6,337 bases of DNA from Actinomycetota bacterium (GTDB lineage: Bacteria > Actinomycetota > Humimicrobiia > Humimicrobiales > Humimicrobiaceae), in contig JAQVHC010000072.1 in NCBI GenBank assembly GCA_028696435.1, forward strand, positions 1 through 6,337, given 5' to 3'. How positions within the stretch are numbered: the stretch's first letter is position 1; each line of letters starts with the position of its first letter. Made by a program: the position numbers and the translations under genes. Shown here piece after piece: positions 1 through 5,613 of this stretch. The notes under the pieces were generated by a model, which saw nothing but the letters and a program-made list of their open reading frames with translations, searched no databases and had not been told where the DNA came from.

Positions 1-2
1 AA

Positions 3-290
3 ACTTTTGAGATAAATCTTCCTTCTGCCATATCAGTGATAAAGGATATAAATGTTCCCAGGGTTCCTTCGCTCCGTGGTAAATTGAAGGCTAAAAATGC
101 AGAAATTCCAGTATGGGGTGCTGAAATACTCGGGCTGGATGTGAATGAAGTAGGTCTTTTGGGTTCTTATACACAGGTAGTCAAAATTTTTACTCCTCAG
201 ATAAAACATGAAACGACATTGATTGAGGGAACACCAGATGAGAAAGTCGAACATTTATATAGAATATTAAAAGAATCGCATGTAGTATAG
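3..290 (+). CDS. etfB: Electron transfer flavoprotein beta subunit, C-terminal part (5' end outside window)
   Basis: The reading frame is open from the left edge and runs 95 codons to a TAG, so only the C-terminal third or so of a usual ~260-residue EtfB is visible. The family hallmark is the stretch reading LPSAISVIKDINVPRVPSL, followed by GKLKAKN; this is the conserved EtfB segment near the AMP/FAD-binding core, after which the C-terminal arm wraps around EtfA. EtfB pairs with EtfA to carry electrons between flavin dehydrogenases and other carriers; in bifurcating members the beta subunit also binds NAD(H) and the bifurcating FAD, but those N-terminal residues are not visible. etfA follows after 58 nt on the same strand, which supports co-transcription. 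A GTG at 36 is an internal codon and not a start, because homology continues upstream of it. Confidence 0.92.
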   Translation, partial: TFEINLPSAISVIKDINVPRVPSLRGKLKAKNAEIPVWGAEILGLDVNEVGLLGSYTQVVKIFTPQIKHETTLIEGTPDEKVEHLYRILKESHVV

Positions 291-299
291 ATTAAGAAT

Positions 300-317
300 G
301 TAGTAATTGTAGTAATT
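300..317. repeat. Perfect 9-bp tandem duplication between etfB and etfA
   Basis: GTAGTAATT occurs twice back to back (300-308 and 309-317) in the short AT-rich etfB-etfA spacer, upstream of the etfA ribosome binding site. It looks like replication slippage; no function is evident. Confidence 0.6.
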
Positions 318-336
318 AAAAATGCAGATATAAATT

Positions 337-342
337 AAGGAG
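337..342 (+). promoter_or_regulatory. Ribosome binding site that fixes the TTG start of etfA
   Basis: AAGGAG lies 6 nt before TTG at 349. A TAA at 331-333 closes the frame upstream, and no ATG or GTG lies between it and the first ferredoxin cysteines, so TTG is the only start that keeps the iron-sulfur domain. Confidence 0.85.
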
Positions 343-348
343 CTATTT

Positions 349-1554
349 TTGGAAATTAAAATTAACAGAGAAACATGTACTGGATGTAGCCTGTGCAAAA
401 AGGTGTGTCTTTATAACGCTATTGAGATAGTAAATGGTAAGGTTGTTATCAATGAGAGCTGTACTTTTTGTGGCGCCTGCATTGAAGCCTGTAAATTCAA
501 TTCTATAGAGATTGCAGGACTTAGCGAAGATAAAAAAGATTTTTCTGACTACGGTGGTGTTTGCGTATACCTTGAGGCAAACGGCAGTGTTATAGCTGAT
601 GTCGGGTTTGAACTTATAAGTAAGGGAAGGGAACTTGCTGACAGGCTTGGAGCAGAGCTCTCTGCGGTAGCAGTTGGAAATTCAATTAAAAATGAAGCTG
701 TGGAAGGTTTTAGATATGGCCTGGATAAATTGTATTTGATAGATAATCCTGTTTTTTCAAATAATCTAGATGATATTTTTGCCATGGCTCTGGCACAGGT
801 AATAAAAAAATATAAGCCAGAAATATTTCTTGCAGGGGCTACTGCTTTTGGGAGAACTTTAATTCCTGCGGTAGCTGCTATGTTGAAAACAGGACTTACT
901 GCAGATTGTACCGGCCTTGAGATAGATGATGAAAAGAAAATACTCCTCCAGACAAGACCCACTTTTGGAGGTAATATTCTTGCGACCATTGTTACAAGAA
1001 ATGCCAGACCCCAGATGGCAACGGTAAGGCCCCATGTTATGGAAAAAAGGATAATTTCTGAAATTCCGCCTGACTACGAGGATAAGATTGAGTATATAAG
1101 AATTGATGGTTCGGGATTTAAAACCAGGTATAAACTGGTTAGTATGGATAGCAAGCTTAACGAGAAAATAAATATTACTGATTATAATATAATTGTATCA
1201 GGTGGAAGAGGATTGGGAGAAGGTAATAAATTTTCAATGTTAAGGGAACTTGCTGACCTGCTCGGAGGGGTAGTAGGAGCGTCAAGGGCTGCAGTAGATT
1301 CAGGCTGGATTTCTTATCCTCACCAGGTAGGTCAGACCGGAAAGACTGTAAATCCCAGAATATATATTGCATGTGGTATATCAGGAGCGATCCAGCACCT
1401 TGCCGGGATGCAAACCTCGGATATTATTATTGCCATAAACAAGGATCCGGATGCTCCTATATTTAAAGTTGCTAATTATGGGATAGTAGGGGATTTATTT
1501 GAAATTATACCAAAGCTGATAAAGAGGATAAAAAATGGGAAGCTTATGGTTTAA
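349..1554 (+). CDS. etfA: Electron transfer flavoprotein alpha subunit with fused N-terminal 2x[4Fe-4S] ferredoxin domain
   Basis: This 401-residue protein forms the FAD-binding alpha subunit of the Etf heterodimer with the upstream EtfB. Residues 1-55 are a bacterial ferredoxin domain with two complete CxxCxxCxxxC sets (C10/13/16/20 and C38/41/44/48), expected to hold two [4Fe-4S] clusters. Residues about 70-265 are the EtfA N-terminal alpha/beta domain. Residues about 275-395 are the FAD domain, with VSGGRG (283-288), SRAAVDSGW (312-320), VGQTGKTV (327-334), ISGAIQH (344-350) and NKDPDAPIF (364-372). Plain EtfA is about 310-340 residues, so the extra length is the ferredoxin part. Known relatives with this architecture are Acetobacterium CarE (caffeyl-CoA reductase) and LctC (lactate dehydrogenase complex), both electron-bifurcating. 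Bifurcation here is inference; the dehydrogenase partner is not in the window. The usual ADYG motif near the end reads ANYG (N377). Translation starts at TTG. Confidence 0.97.
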   Translation: MEIKINRETCTGCSLCKKVCLYNAIEIVNGKVVINESCTFCGACIEACKFNSIEIAGLSEDKKDFSDYGGVCVYLEANGSVIADVGFELISKGRELADRLGAELSAVAVGNSIKNEAVEGFRYGLDKLYLIDNPVFSNNLDDIFAMALAQVIKKYKPEIFLAGATAFGRTLIPAVAAMLKTGLTADCTGLEIDDEKKILLQTRPTFGGNILATIVTRNARPQMATVRPHVMEKRIISEIPPDYEDKIEYIRIDGSGFKTRYKLVSMDSKLNEKINITDYNIIVSGGRGLGEGNKFSMLRELADLLGGVVGASRAAVDSGWISYPHQVGQTGKTVNPRIYIACGISGAIQHLAGMQTSDIIIAINKDPDAPIFKVANYGIVGDLFEIIPKLIKRIKNGKLMV

Positions 1555-1626
1555 TTTTAGAAAAATAAAAAAGTTAGATTTAATATGGTATAAAAAGTAG
1601 TATATCTTATTATAATTATATCAGTG

Positions 1627-1656
1627 CTTACATTATCTATTATTTTATGATATATT
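1627..1656 (+). promoter_or_regulatory. Weak candidate sigma-70 promoter for the diguanylate cyclase gene
   Basis: CTTACA (1627-1632, four of six to consensus) and TATATT (1651-1656, five of six) are 18 bp apart in the 142-bp gap between etfA and the cyclase gene. In DNA this AT-rich such matches are common by chance, so this is only the best candidate seen. No hairpin terminator for etfA is visible in the gap. Confidence 0.2.
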
Positions 1657-1696
1657 AGTCAACAAAATAAAAATTTATGTTTTTAAATCGTGACTA

Positions 1697-2974
1697 ATGA
1701 CTAATATAAATCAAAAAAATCAAAAACCTGAAAATAGAAATACAATCATAACAGAAAAGCAAATGATCGATGCTTTAATGGAATATATAACGGATAGTAT
1801 TTATTTTAAAGATTTAAATAGCAGGTTTATCAGAATAAATAAGGCCTGTGCAGAAAAATTTAGAATGAAGAGTCCCGATGACGCAATAGGCAAAACTGAT
1901 TTTGATGTTTTTACCGAGGAGCATGCAAGGCAGGCATTTGAAGATGAACAGAAAATAATAAAAACCGGTAAACCTATTATAGGTATTGAAGAAAAAGAGA
2001 CGTGGGAAGAAGAAGTAAGGTGGGCGTCAACTACTAAAATGCCTCTATACAATGGAGATGGTGAGATAATCGGTACATTTGGAATTAGCAGGGATATAAC
2101 AGATAAAAAAAAGGCTGAAGAGGAAATTGAAGAAGGCAGGGCTAAGATTGAAGCTGTTCTTCATTCTACTGCAGATGGAATTTATGCGGCTGATGATAAA
2201 GGCAATATTATATTATATAATAATAAATTTCTGCAGTTATGGAATATCCCTAAAAAAATTGTTGACCTGAAAAGTTATGATGAAGTTCTTGAATACATGG
2301 CCAGCCAGGTTACAGATCCGGATAGTTTCTTAAGAAAAATTAATGAACTTGGTAAAACTAAAATTGAGTGTATTGATATTATTAATTTTAAAGATGGTAG
2401 AATTTATGAGCGCACTTCCTGTCCATTGAAGCAGGAGAAAAAGATTACAGGAAGAGTATGGTCATTTAGAGATGTAACTGAACAGAAAAAAGCTGAAGAA
2501 AAAATATGGTATCTGTCATTTCATGACAAATTAACCGGCCTGTATAACAGAGCCTATTTTGAAGAGGAATTAAAAAGATTAAATACCCAGAGACAGCTCC
2601 CTATAACCATTATCTTTTGTGACGTCAATGGATTAAAAGAAATGAATGATAATTATGGTTATAATATGGGTGATAAATTGCTCTGTAAAGTTGCCGAGAT
2701 ATTAAAAAGTTGTTTCAGGAGCGAAGATGTGGTTGTAAGATGGGGTGGTGATGAATTCATCATAGTGCTGCCACTTACTGATGATAAAACTGCAGATGAA
2801 ATTATAGGAAGATTAAGAAGAAAATGTGAACAGTCATCCAGGCCAGATTTTCCTGTAAGTATTTCAATCGGCAAAGCTGTTAAAGAAAGATTAAGTCAAA
2901 GTATTGACATGGTTATAAATACTGCTGAAAAAAGAATGCTCATGAATAAGAAAACTATTAAAGCCAGTAGATAG
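1697..2974 (+). CDS. PAS-PAS-GGDEF diguanylate cyclase
   Basis: This 425-residue soluble protein is predicted to make cyclic di-GMP from two GTP in response to a signal sensed by its PAS domains. Residues about 24-135 are PAS 1, ending in the typical GTFGISRDITDKKKAEEE linker. Residues about 148-262 are PAS 2, ending in WSFRDVTEQKKAEEK, and 270-425 are the GGDEF domain. The active-site motif is intact (GGDEF 350-354), as are the metal aspartate D309, the substrate-contact region NGLKEMND (311-318) and an inhibitory I-site RxxD (R341-D344) exactly five residues before GGDEF. The usual GH in this domain is GY (Y322). There is no membrane segment, receiver or EAL domain. A TGA just upstream (1691-1693) bounds the start. 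No Shine-Dalgarno sequence precedes the ATG, and M23 is a less likely alternative start. The PAS ligand cannot be told from sequence. It stands alone between etfA and the convergent biotin ligase gene. Confidence 0.96.
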   Translation: MTNINQKNQKPENRNTIITEKQMIDALMEYITDSIYFKDLNSRFIRINKACAEKFRMKSPDDAIGKTDFDVFTEEHARQAFEDEQKIIKTGKPIIGIEEKETWEEEVRWASTTKMPLYNGDGEIIGTFGISRDITDKKKAEEEIEEGRAKIEAVLHSTADGIYAADDKGNIILYNNKFLQLWNIPKKIVDLKSYDEVLEYMASQVTDPDSFLRKINELGKTKIECIDIINFKDGRIYERTSCPLKQEKKITGRVWSFRDVTEQKKAEEKIWYLSFHDKLTGLYNRAYFEEELKRLNTQRQLPITIIFCDVNGLKEMNDNYGYNMGDKLLCKVAEILKSCFRSEDVVVRWGGDEFIIVLPLTDDKTADEIIGRLRRKCEQSSRPDFPVSISIGKAVKERLSQSIDMVINTAEKRMLMNKKTIKASR

Positions 2975-2999
2975 TCTCTGCGCTCCTGTGGAATTTTAG

Positions 3000-3029
3000 A
3001 ACTAATTTTAACTTTCATAACTAATTTTA
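3000..3029. repeat. 11-bp direct repeat at the convergent gene junction
   Basis: AACTAATTTTA occurs at 3000-3010 and again at 3019-3029, a 19-bp period, between the 3' ends of the cyclase and biotin ligase genes; the second copy reaches the ligase stop codon. No stem-loop with a U tract, which would make a shared terminator, could be found here. Confidence 0.5.
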
Positions 3030-3707
3030 TTTAGTGGTAGAATTATCTACTCCATAATCCAGAAGTTCTTCTATTTTTTTAAAAATGCTTTTAAAGTCTT
3101 CTGTCCTGCAGTAATAGTTATAATTCTTTTCAAATTCCAGTAATATTTCAGACAGTAGATTTTCTCTTTCTACATCTCTATCCAGAATAGCTCTGATTGA
3201 TGTTGATTCATTATTATAAGGTGAAAGGTCATCTATACTAATATTTACATTTATACCGATTCCGATTATTAAAAATATGTCCTTATTTATTTCTTCAACT
3301 TCAGTCAGAATACCACCCAGCTTGGTTTTTTTATAATATAAATCATTAGGCCATTTTATTATTACTTCAATGCCATATATCCTGTTCAAAACAACAGCAG
3401 CAGAATATGCAGCTATAAGAGTCACTTCCGGCAGCTTTTTCCTCTCAAGTGTGGTTTTTGTTATCAGAGTAAACCATAATCCTCCAGGAGGAGATAGCCA
3501 CCGTCTTTCCTGCCTGCCTCTTCCCTTTTCTTGTGTCTCTGCTAATATAAGAGTGCCATCCTGGATTTTATTACCTCTGGTTTTATTTTTTAAGATTCTC
3601 GAAGCATAACTATTTGTTGAATCGACTGCTCTCAGGTAAATAATATCTTTGCCAAGCCTGTCGGTTTTTAAAAGTTTTTTATAGTTATCTACATTAAATT
3701 TTACCAT
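3027..3707 (-). CDS. birA: Biotin-[acetyl-CoA carboxylase] ligase, catalytic domain only
   Basis: This 226-residue cytosolic enzyme activates biotin with ATP to biotinyl-AMP and transfers it to the lysine of biotin carrier proteins such as AccB. The catalytic motifs are all present: DSTN (29-32), the adenylate loop GRGRQ (62-66) with R68 and W70, PPGGLWFT (73-80), KWPND (118-122) with the key lysine K118, KLGGILTE (129-136) and GIGINVN (149-155). There is no N-terminal winged helix, so it is the monofunctional class and not a biotin-operon repressor. It stops at about the point where the C-terminal SH3-like domain of roughly 45-50 residues normally begins, ending in a hydrophilic tail (see findings). 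Two consecutive in-frame TAA codons directly precede the ATG, so it cannot start further upstream; no Shine-Dalgarno sequence is seen. It is convergent with the cyclase gene and divergent from fabZ. Confidence 0.95.
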   Translation of the reverse strand: MVKFNVDNYKKLLKTDRLGKDIIYLRAVDSTNSYASRILKNKTRGNKIQDGTLILAETQEKGRGRQERRWLSPPGGLWFTLITKTTLERKKLPEVTLIAAYSAAVVLNRIYGIEVIIKWPNDLYYKKTKLGGILTEVEEINKDIFLIIGIGINVNISIDDLSPYNNESTSIRAILDRDVERENLLSEILLEFEKNYNYYCRTEDFKSIFKKIEELLDYGVDNSTTK

Positions 3708-4068
3708 TTATTAATTATCAATTTAGGGTAATTATTTAAACCTTTTTCAATAAACCATTTTATATATTTTGCCCGGGTATCAAATAAAATCAGTCTCATT
3801 TCTTAAAAAATAAACATACAGAATAATATTATATACAAAAATAAAAAATAAATAATTGAAATGTATATCTTTTTAAAACAATAAAAAGTAAAAAACATGT
3901 TAAAAACAGATAGGGCGTTAATATTAAAGCGATCAGTTATATAAAGATTCTGCATGGTAATCCAGAGTTGAAACTATAAAAATATAGTAGCGTCTATTTA
4001 AACATCTACAGGGGTTGTAAAAAGTGATTTTCAGTTAGTAAATTTTTTAATGTAAAAGGGCCAGAAAT
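3708..4068. other. AT-rich divergent intergenic region between birA and fabZ
   Basis: This 361-bp stretch holds the 5' control regions of both birA (leftward) and the fab cluster (rightward). It has many A and T runs, stops in every frame and no credible coding sequence, tRNA or riboswitch fold that I recognise. Visible items are a GC-rich CCCGGGT at 3772-3778, a 10-bp AT palindrome ATAATATTAT at 3823-3832, and the spaced palindrome at 3973-3988. No promoter stands out. The best rightward pieces are TTGAAA (3968-3973) with a poor TCTATT 19 bp later, and TTGTAA (4015-4020) with TAAATT 18 bp later. No FapR or FabT operator could be matched with confidence. Confidence 0.7.
3973..3988. promoter_or_regulatory. 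Spaced palindrome, possible operator upstream of fabZ
   Basis: ACTATA-AAAA-TATAGT is a perfect 6-bp inverted repeat with a 4-bp spacer, 80 bp before the fabZ start. It begins at the last base of a TTGAAA that resembles a -35 element, so a protein bound here could control initiation. The arms are AT-only apart from one C and one G, so chance is a real alternative, and it does not match a known fatty-acid regulator consensus. Confidence 0.25.
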
Positions 4069-4506
4069 ATGAACATAAAAAAAATGAACAGGGATGAAAT
4101 CAAAAAAATTATTCCCCACAGAGAACCATTTCTTCTAATTGATGAGATTGTTGAAGTTGAACAGGGTAAAAAAATTAAAGCAGTAAAGCATGTAAGCGAT
4201 GAGGAATATTATTTTAAGGGACATTTTCCTTCCAATCCAATTATGCCCGGAGTACTTATAGTGGAGACTATTGCCCAGGCTGGAGCGGTACTGGCTCTTA
4301 TGATGCCTGAAAACAAAGGGAAAATTGTACTTTTTGCAGGCATAGATAAGGTAAGGTTTAAAAAAATAGTCAGACCTGGAGATGAATTGATTTTAGATGT
4401 AGAGCTTGAAAATCTTAAAAGAAACATAGGAAAGGCAAAGGGCAGGGCTACTGTAAGAGATGAAGTGGTGTGCACAGCAGAGATTTTATTTGCGCTGACT
4501 CAATAA
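4069..4506 (+). CDS. fabZ: 3-hydroxyacyl-[acyl-carrier-protein] dehydratase FabZ
   Basis: FabZ removes water from 3-hydroxyacyl-ACP to give trans-2-enoyl-ACP in each cycle of type II fatty-acid elongation. The protein has 145 residues, the normal size for this single hot-dog-fold enzyme. Its N-terminus shows IIPHREPFLLIDEI (14-27), where most family members have Y in place of E19. The catalytic histidine is in GHFP (H52) and the acidic partner in VLIVETIAQAGA (E66). The family-typical FAGIDKVRFKK (89-99) and RPGDEL (102-107) follow. AAGGG at 4056-4060 lies 8 nt before the ATG, and an in-frame TAA at 4048 bounds the start; ATG 4084 is a possible later start. It is the first gene of the visible fab cluster. 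Lack of the longer FabA features suggests no isomerase role, though that is inference. Confidence 0.97.
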   Translation: MNIKKMNRDEIKKIIPHREPFLLIDEIVEVEQGKKIKAVKHVSDEEYYFKGHFPSNPIMPGVLIVETIAQAGAVLALMMPENKGKIVLFAGIDKVRFKKIVRPGDELILDVELENLKRNIGKAKGRATVRDEVVCTAEILFALTQ

Positions 4507-4526
4507 GTCCGTCAGCCATAAAATCT

Positions 4527-4534
4527 ACCCGGGT
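4527..4534. repeat. GC-rich 8-bp palindrome ACCCGGGT in the fabZ-fabD gap
   Basis: ACCCGGGT is a perfect palindrome in otherwise AT-rich non-coding DNA. The same CCCGGGT core occurs at 3772-3778 on the other side of fabZ. I found no third CCCGGG in the window. Function is unknown. Confidence 0.4.
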
Positions 4535-4541
4535 CAGGCAA

Positions 4542-4572
4542 GTCTTTTAATCATGGTGTCTTTTAATCAAGG
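4542..4572. repeat. Imperfect tandem repeat directly before the fabD reading frame
   Basis: GTCTTTTAATCATGG (4542-4556) and GTCTTTTAATCAAGG (4558-4572) match at 14 of 15 positions with a 16-bp period. The second copy ends exactly at the ATG at 4573 and puts an AAGG against it with no spacer, which makes that ATG a poor translation start. Confidence 0.75.
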
Positions 4573-4585
4573 ATGTTTAGTGGTC

Positions 4586-4590
4586 AGGAG
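4586..4590 (+). promoter_or_regulatory. Ribosome binding site favouring a TTG start for fabD
   Basis: AGGAG is 9 nt before TTG at 4600, a standard spacing. The upstream ATG at 4573 has no properly spaced site, so this motif favours the TTG. Confidence 0.6.
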
Positions 4591-4599
4591 TTATACAGG

Positions 4600-5613
4600 T
4601 TGAATAGCGCAGCAGAGAATTCTAAAATTTTAAATAAAATTGTCTTTATGTTTCCTGGTCAGGGGTCACAGTACCGGAACATGGGTAGCGAATTTTTAGA
4701 TGCTTTCAGTAATTATAAAGAGTATTTTGAAATTTCAGGTGAAATTATAGGAATGGATTTACTTAAAGTAATTAACGGCGTGGAAAATAATAATTTGCTG
4801 GATGATACCCGGTACAGCCAGATTTCAATTTATACACTCAGTTGTGCACTCAATGACTATCTTATGAATGATTTATCAATAAGCAGGGCATATATCGATA
4901 CTATTATGGGACACAGTCTTGGAGATTACTGTGCTCTTTATAGCAGTGGCGCTTATGATTTCAAAAAAGGTGCAGAACTGGTCTGGTACAGGGGTATGAT
5001 TATGAGCGAAATCAATAAAACTACCAGGGGGATGATGGCAGCAATTATAGGAACTGATATCCATCTTATTGAGGAAGTTTTACATGGATTTAAAAACAGA
5101 GTTTTTATCGCTAATTATAATGATCACAGGCAGGTAGTAATAAGTGGATATGAAGAAGCAGTAAAAGAGGCAGTGGAAGAATTAAAATTAAAAGGATCAG
5201 GAAAAATAATTCCATTAAAAACAGGAACTGCTTCGCATTGCCCTCTTATGAGTGGTGCTTCAGCTAAAATTGGAAGATTTATCGATAAAAATATTGAGTT
5301 TAAAGATATGAATCTGTCTTTCTTTTCAACTACTGAAGTGAGTTATGTAAACAGGGAAAATTTAAAGGATACTCTGACCGGCCAGCTTATAAATCCGGTA
5401 AGATGGGTGGATAGCATTGAATATATGCTGTGCAAAGGTGTAAGTATATTTATTGAAATTGGGCCCGGAAAAGTTCTATCGGGGCTGGTAGGAAGGATTG
5501 CCAGGGAAAACAACAGGGAAGTTACTGTACTTAATACAGATAAGATGGGTGATATTAAAAACCTGGAAAAAATATTAAAAGAGGAAGGAATAATAAATGA
5601 AGCTGGAAAATAG
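4600..5613 (+). CDS. fabD: Malonyl CoA-[acyl-carrier-protein] transacylase FabD
   Basis: FabD moves malonyl groups from CoA to acyl carrier protein, supplying the extender unit for fatty-acid synthesis. Counting from TTG 4600 (337 residues), the oxyanion-loop motif FPGQGSQ is at 18-24 and the nucleophile serine S106 lies in GHSLG (104-108). The arginine that pairs with the malonyl carboxylate is R131 (YRGMIM), the catalytic histidine is H213 (SHCPLM), and NPVRW (265-269) and EIGPGKVLSGL (286-296) follow. These are all the expected acyltransferase elements. Family members usually begin only a few residues before the FPGQG strand, which favours TTG 4600 over ATG 4573 (346 residues), although even the TTG start leaves a somewhat long leader. 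An in-frame TAA at 4564-4566 rules out anything earlier. It follows fabZ on the same strand and its end overlaps fabG. Confidence 0.95.
   Translation: MNSAAENSKILNKIVFMFPGQGSQYRNMGSEFLDAFSNYKEYFEISGEIIGMDLLKVINGVENNNLLDDTRYSQISIYTLSCALNDYLMNDLSISRAYIDTIMGHSLGDYCALYSSGAYDFKKGAELVWYRGMIMSEINKTTRGMMAAIIGTDIHLIEEVLHGFKNRVFIANYNDHRQVVISGYEEAVKEAVEELKLKGSGKIIPLKTGTASHCPLMSGASAKIGRFIDKNIEFKDMNLSFFSTTEVSYVNRENLKDTLTGQLINPVRWVDSIEYMLCKGVSIFIEIGPGKVLSGLVGRIARENNREVTVLNTDKMGDIKNLEKILKEEGIINEAGK
5585..5589 (+). promoter_or_regulatory. Ribosome binding site for fabG inside the fabD 3' end
   Basis: AAGGA, within GAGGAAGGA at 5581-5589, is 7 nt before the fabG ATG and lies inside fabD coding sequence, which suggests coupled translation of the two genes. 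Confidence 0.75.

Noticed and set aside
549..989. 146-codon open frame on the minus strand inside etfA
   Set aside because: It is wholly contained in a well-supported etfA, has low-complexity serine- and alanine-rich content and no recognisable motif; it is a shadow of the real gene.
1611..1616. TATAAT, perfect -10 consensus upstream of the cyclase gene
   Set aside because: No -35-like hexamer is found at 16-18 bp upstream, and such hexamers are frequent in this AT-rich gap.
2975..3026. Possible bidirectional terminator between the convergent genes
   Set aside because: I could not find a stable GC-containing stem followed by a T run on either strand; only the AT-rich direct repeat is present.
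3074..3080. Frameshift in the seven-base homopolymer as the cause of the short birA
   Set aside because: The two alternative frames give an immediate stop or a short tail ending in a stop, with no resemblance to the ligase C-terminal domain.
3370..3609. 79-codon plus-strand frame opposite birA
   Set aside because: It is antisense to the conserved GRGRQ and KWPND regions of birA and has no family resemblance.
3708..4068. Small RNA, riboswitch or small protein gene in the long gap
   Set aside because: Stops are dense in all frames, and apart from short AT-rich palindromes there is no conserved-looking helix set or known riboswitch core.
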